In this document: positions 15,897-23,122 of the stretch, piece after piece | Layout of the letters: every line of letters begins with the position of its first letter | Numbering within the stretch: the first letter of the stretch is position 1 | Source of the DNA: Thermocrinis sp. | GTDB lineage: Bacteria > Aquificota > Aquificia > Aquificales > Aquificaceae | Length of the DNA: 42,178 bases | Assembly: GCA_009903855.1 (NCBI GenBank) | Contig: WYEK01000085.1 | Location: 1-42,178, forward strand | Direction of reading: 5' to 3' | Notes under the pieces: model-generated | Seen by the model: the letters and a program-made list of their open reading frames with translations, nothing else | Database searches by the model: none | Told to the model about the DNA's origin: nothing | Program-made: the position numbers and the translations under genes

Positions 15897-16261
15897 TAGA
15901 CCACCTCCGGTGCAAGGGACGCAAGCTTAGTAAATCCTCTATTTCTGACTTCCCTTGCTATGGGTCCCAGTATTCTGGTGCCCAAGGGCTCTCCGTACTG
16001 GTTGAGTAGGACCACCGCGTTGTCGTCAAACTTTATGTAGCTACCGTCTGGTCTTCTGATTTCCTTCTTGGTCCTGACCACCACTGCCCTATATATATTG
16101 CCCTTCTTGGCGGGGCTGTTGGGGGCTGCTTCCTTAACGGTCACTGTGACCACATCCCCAGGAACCGCATACTTCCTTGGGGCATAGGGTATGCCTATCA
16201 CTTGAACCTTCTTAGCACCTGAATTGTCTGCAACATTACAATAAGTCTGCCTCTGTATCAT
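15896..16261 (-). CDS. rplN: 50S ribosomal protein L14
   Basis: L14 lies at the 50S-30S interface. The 121-residue protein starts MIQRQTYCNVADNSGAKKVQ and has KKEIRRPDGSYIKFDDNAVV and GTRILGPIAREVR, all family blocks. It is the first gene of the cluster. It has AGGAG in front of the ATG and a promoter about 30 bases upstream. The S10-operon genes that often precede it (rplP, rpmC, rpsQ) are not here; hslO lies upstream instead. I recall the same split in Aquifex. Confidence 0.98.
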   Translation of the reverse strand: MIQRQTYCNVADNSGAKKVQVIGIPYAPRKYAVPGDVVTVTVKEAAPNSPAKKGNIYRAVVVRTKKEIRRPDGSYIKFDDNAVVLLNQYGEPLGTRILGPIAREVRNRGFTKLASLAPEVV

Positions 16262-16291
16262 GGCTTCTCTCCTGAATAAGTGAGACTATTA

Positions 16292-16320
16292 ATTATATCA
16301 GAAAAATTTCAAGTTTGCAA
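16292..16320 (-). promoter_or_regulatory. Promoter of the rplN-led ribosomal operon
   Basis: On the minus strand a -35 box TTGCAA (16315-16320) is followed by 17 bases and a perfect TATAAT (16292-16297). TG lies one base before the -10, so this is an extended -10 element. The rplN ATG begins about 30 bases downstream, after AGGAG. It is the only strong promoter I see for the minus-strand genes down to position 3006. Confidence 0.8.
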
Positions 16321-16337
16321 AAAATCCACCAAACTAT

Positions 16338-17204
16338 CTACATAGATAGAGATTCTCTATCAAAGCGATATACTCTTCCACAGAAGTTGCAGACCACTTC
16401 TGCTGGACCCTCCGCGAGTATTTCTTCTATTTCCTCCATGCTCAGAAGGCTAAGGCTTGCTTTGGCAATCTCTTCGTTGCAGGGGCAATAATACTCGATC
16501 TCCTTCAGACCCACGATCCTGGGCTTCATATCCCCGATGAGCCCTTCCAGAAACTCCTCCGGTCTCTTCCCCAAGGAAAGGATTTGAGAATAGGGAGGCA
16601 GTTCTCTGACCCTTTTGAGAAGCAACTCTTCAACCTTTGGGCTCGTACCACCCATAGTTTGGATCATGTAAGCGCCCGCGTGCTTGACGCTTCCGTCCTC
16701 CTTTAAAACAACGCCTAAGTCTAAGGCAGTTTTTATTTGCTCAGACTGTTCAAAGTAATACAGAAGGTTTTCCCTTATGCTCTTGCTAACTACTGGGATT
16801 ATGCTGGTGTATGGAGTACCCATACGGAGTTCTTTAACTACGGTTATGGTTTCCTCCTCTTCTTGACCTCCTTTGCTAATAAAGCCCCTTACCCTACCCA
16901 TACCGTCTGCCTCTGCCACCAGGGAATACTCTGGAGTGCTTAGCTTCAAAAGCACCTTCTGAGGACTTCCGTGCTTTAGAAGGGAGGAGAGGATTAAAGC
17001 AGACAGGAGCCATTCACCAAGTAAAATGGTGGAGCCGGGGTCCAACTGATGGACCCTTCTGGCAGTTTCTACTACCCTGTCCGCTTTTATAACATAGACC
17101 CTTATGGGTTCCTCTTTTGGAACCGCTATAACCGCATAGTCTCTCTCTTCAAAGTAGTTTCTCAGGTCCTCTTTGGTTTGCTGGTCTAAATCCCTATACA
17201 GCAT
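16338..17204 (-). CDS. hslO: Redox-regulated chaperone Hsp33
   Basis: Hsp33 is a cytoplasmic holdase switched on by oxidation and unfolding. The 288-residue protein has the core domain with HQLDPGSTILLGEWLLSALI and GAYMIQTMGG, and the C-terminal redox switch with CPC (residues about 240-242) and CNFC (about 271-274). This CxC...CxxC site binds zinc in the reduced, inactive state. It lies 21 bases behind dnaK on the same strand, so a shared transcript is likely; dnaK and hslO work together in protein refolding after stress. The spc promoter starts just after its stop. Confidence 0.95.
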   Translation of the reverse strand: MLYRDLDQQTKEDLRNYFEERDYAVIAVPKEEPIRVYVIKADRVVETARRVHQLDPGSTILLGEWLLSALILSSLLKHGSPQKVLLKLSTPEYSLVAEADGMGRVRGFISKGGQEEEETITVVKELRMGTPYTSIIPVVSKSIRENLLYYFEQSEQIKTALDLGVVLKEDGSVKHAGAYMIQTMGGTSPKVEELLLKRVRELPPYSQILSLGKRPEEFLEGLIGDMKPRIVGLKEIEYYCPCNEEIAKASLSLLSMEEIEEILAEGPAEVVCNFCGRVYRFDRESLSM

Positions 17205-17225
17205 AAGGAATGAATATAAGCTCTT

Positions 17226-19094
17226 TTATAGGGTCTTGCCCTCTATCACATCAGCACCATTACCGCCTTCCTTCTTTTCCGCAGATTGATATATGTATCC
17301 ACCCACCTTTCCAGCAACATCAAGCACCCTCTCTGTAGCCTTCCTTATCTCATCAATGTCCTGGGACTCTGCAAAGACCTTTTTGCCCTCTTGGATAACT
17401 TTTTCCGCCTCTGAGACAATGTCTGAAGGCAGTTTGTCCCTGTTTTCTCTGAGGACTTTCTCTAAGTTGTAAAGGTGCATGTCCAGTTGGTTCTTAGCTT
17501 CAATAAGTTCTTTCTTTTTCCTGTCTTCCTCTTCGTGCATTTGGGCTTCTCTGATGATTCTTTCTATGTCCTCTTGGGTGAGTCCAGAGGAGGGTTGAAT
17601 CCTTATGGACTGTTCCTTACCAGTTCCAAGGTCTCTGGCGGTCACGTGAAGTATACCATCCACGTCTATGTCAAAGCAAACCTCTATCTTTGGTACTCCC
17701 CTTGGTGCGGGTGGTATACCCGTCAGGTAGAACTTACCCAAAGATTTGTTGTCCTTTGCCAAGGGCCTTTCGCCTTGTAGGACGTGGATTTCCACCTGTG
17801 TTTGATAGTCTTCAACGGTAGTGAATATCTCGCACTTTTTGTACGGAATGGGTGTGTTTCTTGGGATCAGAACGGTCATAACTCCACCATAGGTTTCCAC
17901 TCCCAATGAAAGGGGTGTTACGTCCACGAGAAGTATTTCCTTTACCTGACCGGAGAGTATGCCTGCCTGTATGGCAGCACCTACCGCAACCACTTCATCA
18001 GGGTGCACGCCCTTGTGAGGTTCTTTTCCAAAGAATTCTCTTATTCTTTGCTGGACCAGGGGAATGCGAGTAGAACCACCCACAAGTACTACATCATCTA
18101 TGTCTTCGGGTCTGAGCTTGGCATCCTTCAAAGCCTTCTCTACGATCTCCATAGTCCTATCCACCAGGTCCTTGATCATCTCCTCAAGCCTTGCCCTGGT
18201 CAGCTTTTTCTGTAGGTGCAAGGGTTGATTGGTGGATGGGTCTATTGTAATAAAGGGTAGGTTGATCTCCGTTTCAAGCTTAAAGGAGAGCTCCTTTTTG
18301 GCTTGCTCGGAGGCGTCTTTTAGCCTTTGCAGGGCGGTTTTGTCCTTTCTTAGGTCTATGCCAGTTTCTTTCTTAAATTCCTCTATAAGCCATTCCATTA
18401 TCCTCTCGTCTATGTTGGCACCACCCAAATGGGTATCTCCCGCGGTTGCCTTTACCTCTATAACACCATCTCCACCCTCAAGGATGGATACGTCAAAGGT
18501 ACCACCACCAAAGTCATAGACCAGTATTCTTACATCGCTTTTCTTGTCAAGCCCGTAGGCAAGAGCTGCGGCGGTGGGTTCGTTGAGTATTCTGAGAACC
18601 TCAAGCCCTGCAATCTTACCTGCATCCTTGGTAGCCTGTCTTTGCCTTTCGTTAAAGTAAGCGGGCACTGTTATAACCGCCTTGGTGATCTTCTCTCCCA
18701 AGTAGGCTTCTGCAGCTTCCTTTAGCTTTTTGAGAACCAGAGCACCCACCTCCTCTGGGCGGACCTTTCTTCCAAGGTTAGGGATCTCAAAGCTTGCGTC
18801 TCCCTTTTCGTCCGGAACAACTCTGTAGGAAACCCTCTTTGCTTCGTCTATAACCTCTTCATACTTCCTTCCTATGAACCTCTTTGATTCATAAACGGTA
18901 TTCTCGGGGTCCAAAATGGCACGTCTTTTGGCAGGCTCACCCACCAATATTTCCTTCTCCTTTGTCCAAGATACAACGGAGGGGGTAAGCCTTGAACCCT
19001 CCTGATTTTGTATAACCACAGGCTCATCGCCTATCATAACAGCCACAACGGAGTTGGTAGTTCCCAAGTCAATGCCTATGACCTTCTCCGCCAT
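17226..19094 (-). CDS. dnaK: Chaperone protein DnaK (Hsp70)
   Basis: DnaK is the ATP-driven Hsp70 chaperone. The 622-residue protein has the nucleotide-binding signatures GIDLGTTNSVVAV, VYDFGGGTFDVS and VLVGGSTRIPLVQ, the linker VKEILLVDVTPLSLGVETYG, a beta-sandwich substrate domain and a helical lid (about 505-600). The C-terminus (GADVIEGKTL) is short. grpE and dnaJ are not adjacent. A consensus-like promoter and a strong ribosome binding site (AAGGAGGTG) precede it. No CIRCE inverted repeat is seen in the short leader. Confidence 0.98.
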   Translation of the reverse strand: MAEKVIGIDLGTTNSVVAVMIGDEPVVIQNQEGSRLTPSVVSWTKEKEILVGEPAKRRAILDPENTVYESKRFIGRKYEEVIDEAKRVSYRVVPDEKGDASFEIPNLGRKVRPEEVGALVLKKLKEAAEAYLGEKITKAVITVPAYFNERQRQATKDAGKIAGLEVLRILNEPTAAALAYGLDKKSDVRILVYDFGGGTFDVSILEGGDGVIEVKATAGDTHLGGANIDERIMEWLIEEFKKETGIDLRKDKTALQRLKDASEQAKKELSFKLETEINLPFITIDPSTNQPLHLQKKLTRARLEEMIKDLVDRTMEIVEKALKDAKLRPEDIDDVVLVGGSTRIPLVQQRIREFFGKEPHKGVHPDEVVAVGAAIQAGILSGQVKEILLVDVTPLSLGVETYGGVMTVLIPRNTPIPYKKCEIFTTVEDYQTQVEIHVLQGERPLAKDNKSLGKFYLTGIPPAPRGVPKIEVCFDIDVDGILHVTARDLGTGKEQSIRIQPSSGLTQEDIERIIREAQMHEEEDRKKKELIEAKNQLDMHLYNLEKVLRENRDKLPSDIVSEAEKVIQEGKKVFAESQDIDEIRKATERVLDVAGKVGGYIYQSAEKKEGGNGADVIEGKTL

Positions 19095-19116
19095 CTTTAC
19101 ACCTCCTTATCTTTAT

Positions 19117-19145
19117 AGTTTAAAACTTTAGTCCATTTTTGTCAA
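19117..19145 (-). promoter_or_regulatory. dnaK promoter
   Basis: On the minus strand a perfect -35 TTGACA (19140-19145) is followed by 17 bases and the -10 TAAACT (19117-19122). The start would fall close to 19110, leaving a leader of about 15 bases that carries AAGGAGGTG. I see no CIRCE repeat or sigma32-type -10, so vegetative sigma seems to drive it. The miniature element at 19163-19219 lies just upstream of the -35 box. Confidence 0.78.
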
Positions 19146-19162
19146 GTTTTTTATGTATGCTT

Positions 19163-19219
19163 TTTTAAAATACAGACCAAGAAGTATATCCCGATTAGGG
19201 AGTTTTTGGACTAGCCTCA
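19163..19219 (+). mobile_element. Miniature IS200/IS605-type element or remnant (copy A)
   Basis: The left part (19163-19179, TTTTAAAATACAGACCA) resembles the sequence just in front of the tnpB gene (39478-39496). The right part (19189-19219) resembles the end behind tnpB: TCCCGATTAGGGA forms a 4-5 bp hairpin, then T-rich sequence, then TAGCCTCA. Same order and orientation as in the 1.6 kb tnpB element, with the interior gone. There is no coding capacity. Ends are set by similarity to only three other sites in the window, so the limits are approximate. Confidence 0.5.
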
Positions 19220-19262
19220 GATGCGTAGTTTGCTAAAATAAATAATGTGGGAGGTATCCGCT

Positions 19263-19694
19263 ATGGACGACAAGGAACTTATAAAGAGGATTATGGAAGA
19301 GGTTAAAGATGAGAGGTTGAGGGAGGAGTTGCTTGCTTTAGTGGTGGAGAAGAATAAAAAGAAAGAGGACACAAAGCAGGAAGAGGAAAAGCCCATAGAC
19401 TATGTGGCAAGGCAGGAAATACTTTTGGGAGCCACCGAAGGAGTGGCTAAGGTGGAGTGGTGGATTGGGTATATCATTTCCATAGTTCTTATTTTGGTGG
19501 GAAGTTTAGGTCCTCTTGGCCTTCTTGGCTATATTCTTGCCCCTGATGAGAAAATGGATAGAGATGCTCAAGCTGGCATTATACTTCTCTCTGCTCTATT
19601 TATAATAGGGCTTGGAATGTTTTTCTCCCTTCGTAGTGGCAAAAGGGAGTATGAGAAGCTAAAACGCAAAGAAGAAAATCAAGGGCAATCTTAA
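19263..19694 (+). CDS. Small membrane protein of unknown function
   Basis: The protein has 143 residues from the ATG at 19263, which has GGGAGG eight bases upstream; an ATG at 19245 lies before that site and is less likely. The N-terminal half is highly charged and helical (KEDTKQEEEKP). Two membrane segments follow (about 72-95, GYIISIVLILVGSLGPLGLL, and 110-126, GIILLSALFIIGLGMFF), then a basic tail. I recognise no family. A TAAAAT box with TG one base upstream (about 19232) may be its promoter. It lies between the miniature element and the DUF29 pair, in a region of accessory genes. Confidence 0.65.
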   Translation: MDDKELIKRIMEEVKDERLREELLALVVEKNKKKEDTKQEEEKPIDYVARQEILLGATEGVAKVEWWIGYIISIVLILVGSLGPLGLLGYILAPDEKMDRDAQAGIILLSALFIIGLGMFFSLRSGKREYEKLKRKEENQGQS

Positions 19695-19751
19695 GGCTCT
19701 CTTTCAGACAAAAACCCAAACTTAGTTAGTCGTATTCCTGCGCTCGGCGGG

Positions 19752-19916
19752 CTTATATTTAAACCTATGGAGACAAAAACCCAAAATCTAAAAGAACTTT
19801 ATGAAAAGGACTTTTATCTGTGGGTACAGGAAAATCTCAGACTTCTCAAAAACAAAGAATATGACCTCGTAGATTGGGAGAACCTTCTGGAGGAGATAGA
19901 GGATATGGGACAGAGG
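19752..19916 (+). repeat. Direct repeat, copy 1 (5' end of first DUF29 gene)
   Basis: The 165 bases here recur at 20276-20440 with only about five mismatches, including 15 bases in front of the start codon. Similarity falls sharply after GGGACAGAGG. A further 15-base trace (AGACAAAAACCCAAA) occurs upstream at 19706-19720. Confidence 0.9.
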
Positions 19917-20273
19917 CACTATGAAGCTATGGTTAGCTATATGGCGGTAATTATGGAACATATCTATAAGTGGGAAAACTATAGGGAGTCCGCTTATATG
20001 GGTAGCGGGTGGAAGAAAAGCATCATTAACGCAAGAACGAAGATGCTAAAACTCTTCAAGGGTGCGCCTTCCCTTAAAGCGAAGGCTCAGGAAAAAGAAA
20101 CCTTGCAACGGGCATGGGAAGATGCGGTGTTAGACTTAATAGCATGGTTTAAGGTGAATGAAAAGTTAGCCCTTAGGCACTTTGGCAGACTTCCTACAGA
20201 AAAAGACTTCCCAAAAGAGTGTCCTTATAGCTTCCAGCAGATTATGGAATACGAACCGTGGCTTAAGGAGTGA
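19767..20273 (+). CDS. DUF29-family protein, first copy
   Basis: DUF29 proteins are short helical proteins of unknown function, often in multiple copies in cyanobacteria, Proteobacteria and Aquificota. The 168-residue protein has the family signature: DFYLWVQENLRLLKNKEYDL, then DWENLLEEIEDMG, then a helix with MEHIYKWE. It ends with FPKECPYSFQQIMEYEPW. The next gene is a tandem relative: the first 55 residues are nearly identical and the rest differs. No good ribosome binding site is visible (TATATTTAAACCT before the ATG); TATATT could serve as a -10 box, making the leader short. Confidence 0.85.
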   Translation: METKTQNLKELYEKDFYLWVQENLRLLKNKEYDLVDWENLLEEIEDMGQRHYEAMVSYMAVIMEHIYKWENYRESAYMGSGWKKSIINARTKMLKLFKGAPSLKAKAQEKETLQRAWEDAVLDLIAWFKVNEKLALRHFGRLPTEKDFPKECPYSFQQIMEYEPWLKE

Positions 20274-20275
20274 GA

Positions 20276-20440
20276 CTTATATTTAAACCTATGGAGACAA
20301 AAACCCAAAATCTAAAAGAACTTTATGAAAAGGACTTTTATCTGTGGGTGCAGGAAAATCTCAGACTTCTCAAAAACAAAGAATATGACCTTGTAGACTG
20401 GGAGAACCTGTTGGAGGAGATAGAGGATATGGGACAGAGG
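20276..20440 (+). repeat. Direct repeat, copy 2 (5' end of second DUF29 gene)
   Basis: This copy of 19752-19916 lies 524 bases downstream and starts 2 bases after the first DUF29 stop codon. Three of the five differences are third-position changes. The pattern fits a tandem duplication followed by gene conversion limited to the 5' part. Confidence 0.9.
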
Positions 20441-20791
20441 TATCTGGATAGTGCAGTTAGCTTTATGGCGGTAATCTTGGAACACCTTTACAAGTGGGAA
20501 AACTTCAGATATAGAGAAGATGTAGGGCACAGCTGGATAAGTAGCATAAACAACGCAAGAAACGAACTTGATATAATCTTTGAAACATACCCAAGCATAA
20601 GGAAAAAAGCAGCAGAGGAGTTACCCACCGCTTGGCGTATTGCTGTAAAAAGGCTTGTAAGATGGTTTAAAGAAGATGAAAACCACGACCTTGCTAAAAA
20701 ATACTTTGGCAGATTTCCCACGGAAAAAGATTTCCCACAGGAATGCCCTTATACCTTTGAGCAGGTGATGGAATACGAGCCTTGGGTTTAA
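20291..20791 (+). CDS. DUF29-family protein, second copy
   Basis: The protein has 166 residues from the ATG at 20291, chosen because the same ATG and upstream bases start the first copy; a GTG at 20270 would add seven residues. The N-terminal third is almost identical to the first copy. The middle (about 55-125) differs, with FRYREDVGHSWISSINNARN. The end again shows the family block FPQECPYTFEQVMEYEPWV. Function unknown. Two copies with different middles could recognise different partners, but this is a guess. Confidence 0.85.
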   Translation: METKTQNLKELYEKDFYLWVQENLRLLKNKEYDLVDWENLLEEIEDMGQRYLDSAVSFMAVILEHLYKWENFRYREDVGHSWISSINNARNELDIIFETYPSIRKKAAEELPTAWRIAVKRLVRWFKEDENHDLAKKYFGRFPTEKDFPQECPYTFEQVMEYEPWV

Positions 20792-20836
20792 TTCCTCAAC
20801 TTCCTCAAGCACAAGGAGTTTAAAGATTGAAGAGAG

Positions 20837-20860
20837 TCCTGACGAGGGATTTTTCAAAAG
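20837..20860 (+). repeat. Right-end-like motif of the tnpB element (site D)
   Basis: TCCTGACGAGGGATTTTTCA followed by AAAG matches the right end of the tnpB element (41084-41107) at most positions, including the short TCC/GGA hairpin and T-run. The terminal AGCCTCA is missing (AGAACTA instead), and no left-end motif is visible upstream. It may be a decayed end. It lies in the 119-base gap between the second DUF29 gene and the convergent NYN-like gene. Confidence 0.4.
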
Positions 20861-20882
20861 AACTAAAAAACATACTTGAAAC

Positions 20883-20901
20883 AAAAGCCCCCAGTGGGGG
20901 C
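20883..20901 (-). terminator. Rho-independent terminator of the NYN-like gene
   Basis: Read on the minus strand, the perfect stem GCCCCC/GGGGGC with loop ACT (20887-20901) is followed by TTTTGTTT. It lies 10 bases behind the stop of the minus-strand gene at 20911, so it ends that two-gene unit. Confidence 0.8.
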
Positions 20902-20910
20902 AAGCAATAT

Positions 20911-21732
20911 TCACTCCTTTTCTGGTTTAGAGAAAAACCTGAGGAAAGGTTGGAATATTCTGGAAAGCATGCCTTTTGGTGGCTCTTCTTGATTTTCTAC
21001 TTCCTCAGAGGTATTCACATTTCTCAGGAGAAGAACATTGCCATGATCATTTCTTAGTTTGATGTCTCCATAATAAGCCAGAAAGTATGCAGATTCAAAG
21101 GGATAGGATATTCCTTCTTTGAAACACATATTCTTGAAGTCCTGTAAGGTAAGCTCTCCGTCCATTTGAGGAAGTACTCTTTCCCTTGCGGTTTGAACGC
21201 TCTCTTCAAATCTTTCCTTTTCATCCCAAAGTTTCAAGACCGCATTAAAGCTCAAGCCCAATATCCTTGCAAGGCTACCTTCTACTCTATTGGCAAGCCT
21301 CATATCAATCACAGTGTAGCCAATTTCCCGCAACTCTTCAAAGACAGGATGGGGTTTAAGCCATTCATACCTATTTCTTTTGTAGGTTATTCTGAGATAG
21401 ATAGGCTTTAACATCGGATGCTCTGTTAAGGTAGTAAGTAGAATACTGTCATTTGTTCCTATCACAACTTTTTCTGCTTTGTGTTTGCTTGCCAGCTTGT
21501 CTATCAAGTCCATTTCAATCTTTTCCGTCTCTTCTAACTGAACACCACGACGTTCCCACAAATTACGAAGCTTTTCTCCCACCTTTTGCCAATAGTCTGC
21601 CTTAGTATTGACCGCGAAGTATATAGGCGACTCTGGAAATATTTTTCGTAGCTGCATTATAAGATGAGTTTGATCCGCTCCCAGATACCACTGGGAGTCA
21701 ATAATCATAACCTTTTTTATCTTCTTGGACAT
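20911..21732 (-). CDS. NYN/PIN-like nuclease-fold candidate
   Basis: I do not recognise this 273-residue protein with certainty. Its N-terminal half has the layout of NYN (PIN-like) RNase domains: a first strand ending in Asp12 (VMIIDSQ), a later Asp75 after a helix (KIEMDLIDKL), and strand AEKVVIGTNDS with Asp95. These could form the acidic metal site. The C-terminal half is helical with a stretch FNAVLKLWDEKERFEESVQ, and a charged tail ends in PFLRFFSKPEKE. It follows the 271-residue gene by 14 bases, so the two probably form one operon closed by the terminator at 20883-20901. An RNA- or DNA-cleaving role is only an inference. Confidence 0.45.
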   Translation of the reverse strand: MSKKIKKVMIIDSQWYLGADQTHLIMQLRKIFPESPIYFAVNTKADYWQKVGEKLRNLWERRGVQLEETEKIEMDLIDKLASKHKAEKVVIGTNDSILLTTLTEHPMLKPIYLRITYKRNRYEWLKPHPVFEELREIGYTVIDMRLANRVEGSLARILGLSFNAVLKLWDEKERFEESVQTARERVLPQMDGELTLQDFKNMCFKEGISYPFESAYFLAYYGDIKLRNDHGNVLLLRNVNTSEEVENQEEPPKGMLSRIFQPFLRFFSKPEKE

Positions 21733-21746
21733 CTTACCACCTCCCT

Positions 21747-22562
21747 TTAGCTTAGAAACATATAAAGCTCCTTTACCTCCTCTAACGTAAGCTCTATAGG
21801 AGGTCTAAGGGTGGTAATAATCAGGAGATTACCCGAAGTCTTATCTACCTTGAATATTAGCTTTTCTCCGAAATCAACAGGCTTTAGATCCCTATTGCCC
21901 TGGAGGTACTCATACAGCATTTTTAGGACTTTAGCCCTCCTCTGGGGTGTAATGATACCCTTCGTGGGAGCGACATCGTAGCTAAAGAACTCCTCCGTCC
22001 ATCTCCTGAAAATGGCTACCTGCCTTTCCTTTATTATCGTCATTTCCATTTGAGCGTGAAGGGTTAAATATCTCAAAAAGGAGTTAAGCTCCTGCGAGTC
22101 AAAACCTATTCTCCCTCTCTTTATCACACCGGAGTTTGTTTTACCTTCTATTCTTAGATATACCAGAGCTTTCTCTCCGTTAGGCGATGAGCTAATTTCA
22201 CACATTGGGTCCCTATCCGTGTTATTTACAAGGGATATATAGATTTTGTCCCTCTCTCTGTTCATAAACTCTCTCAGGCTTTTTACCAATTCCCACATAT
22301 CTCTTGGATGAACAAACGGACCACCGGTGAAAGGTAGAATCTTTGCCTTAGGTCTTCCATTTTCATTTACATCTTGGAGTTCCTCTTTTGTGTAGTAGGG
22401 CGTTGTTGTTTCCACATAGAGCCGTTGTCTCCATTCCTGTGGAAAACTAATGGGTAGTGTGTAGAGGCTTTGATGAATTTGTGGATACACTTCAAACACT
22501 AATCCTATCTTTCCATGCCTTAGGTTAAGGGGCTCTGCATTAACTTTTTCGGTTATTTCCAT
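21747..22562 (-). CDS. Uncharacterised protein, partner of the NYN-like gene
   Basis: I do not recognise this 271-residue protein. It appears soluble and mixed alpha/beta, with no signal peptide or membrane segment. Visible stretches include LPFTGGPFVHPRDMWELVKS, an R/K-rich middle (INVKRGRIGF-like: GVIKRGRIGFDSQELNSFL) and a C-terminal strand-helix unit (GNLLIITTLRPPIELTLEE). A good ribosome binding site (AGGAGGT) stands before the ATG. It is the first gene of a two-gene unit; the unit starts just after the terminator of the upstream GGCT gene, so a promoter must lie in 22563-22588 or transcription reads through. Confidence 0.6.
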   Translation of the reverse strand: MEITEKVNAEPLNLRHGKIGLVFEVYPQIHQSLYTLPISFPQEWRQRLYVETTTPYYTKEELQDVNENGRPKAKILPFTGGPFVHPRDMWELVKSLREFMNRERDKIYISLVNNTDRDPMCEISSSPNGEKALVYLRIEGKTNSGVIKRGRIGFDSQELNSFLRYLTLHAQMEMTIIKERQVAIFRRWTEEFFSYDVAPTKGIITPQRRAKVLKMLYEYLQGNRDLKPVDFGEKLIFKVDKTSGNLLIITTLRPPIELTLEEVKELYMFLS

Positions 22563-22588
22563 GGTTATACCTCCTTTGTCTTTGGTTT

Positions 22589-22610
22589 AAAAAGGTCCCC
22601 CATGGGGACC
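22589..22610 (-). terminator. Rho-independent terminator of the GGCT gene
   Basis: On the minus strand a 7 bp stem GGTCCCC/GGGGACC with a three-base loop (22594-22610) is followed by TTTTT (22589-22593). It lies 6 bases behind the stop of the gene at 22616 and separates it from the gene pair downstream. Confidence 0.85.
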
Positions 22611-22615
22611 TCGCT

Positions 22616-22966
22616 TTATACCTTCCATTCACCGGAAGGTACCAAAGCCGCACCCTCCACCTTTCTATTATACAGATAGACGTGGGCACGCAAAGGAGTG
22701 TGGTCCTCAAGGACCACCTCAATGAGCTCCCTCCTGAAGAGGAAAGGAGCTCCTTCCACCCAGTCAAGCTCCCTAAGGAGCCCTTCTGGGATTTCATAGA
22801 CCTCTCCACGCACTACCCCATCTCCGGGAACCATCCCAGGGTAGGCGCCGAGGTCATAAAGGGCAAAGCCCTTTGCCAAGGCACGCCCTAAAAAAGGACA
22901 GCCCTTTAAGAGGCTGTGCCTTGATCCACCCCTTTTAAGCGTGCCATACACGAAGAGGTAAGCCAT
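22616..22966 (-). CDS. Gamma-glutamylcyclotransferase-fold protein (AIG2/GGCT family)
   Basis: Proteins of this fold cleave gamma-glutamyl amines or peptides to release 5-oxoproline. The 116-residue protein begins MAYLFVYGTLKRGGSRHSLL, the family's YGTLxxG substrate loop, and has LDWVEGAPFLFRRE, where the Glu fits the catalytic acid. The ATG at 22966 is chosen over an upstream TTG because GAGGTG sits 7 bases before it. The leader carries a small hairpin (AGGGG/CCCCT, 22987-23004). The gene has its own terminator. The exact substrate is unknown. A second YGSN-type protein of similar fold lies next door. Confidence 0.85.
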   Translation of the reverse strand: MAYLFVYGTLKRGGSRHSLLKGCPFLGRALAKGFALYDLGAYPGMVPGDGVVRGEVYEIPEGLLRELDWVEGAPFLFRRELIEVVLEDHTPLRAHVYLYNRKVEGAALVPSGEWKV

Positions 22967-23122
22967 TAGCCCACCTCCCCGCAATAAGGGGCCAAAAGAC
23001 CCCTCAGAGAAAGCCCTCCCTTGTTAGGAATGCTCACACTTTTGCTTCTTATCCCAACGACCATCATACATTATATATAACCCACATTCTCAGCAGTTTC
23101 TGACAGCCGACAAGTGGAAGCT

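Noticed and set aside
19189..19219. Reading the copy A hairpin and T-run as a transcription terminator
   Set aside because: The stem has only 4-5 bp, no gene ends just upstream on that strand, and the terminal TAGCCTCA shared with other sites is not explained by a terminator.
19245..19262. Upstream ATG for the small membrane protein
   Set aside because: It lies in front of the GGGAGG site that is well placed for the ATG at 19263.
20270..20290. GTG start adding seven residues to the second DUF29 protein
   Set aside because: The first copy starts at the matching ATG with the same bases in front; the extra codons come from the repeated upstream sequence.
22967..22984. TTG start adding six residues to the GGCT protein
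   Set aside because: It falls over the ribosome binding site of the ATG at 22966, and the family begins at the MAYLFVYGT position.
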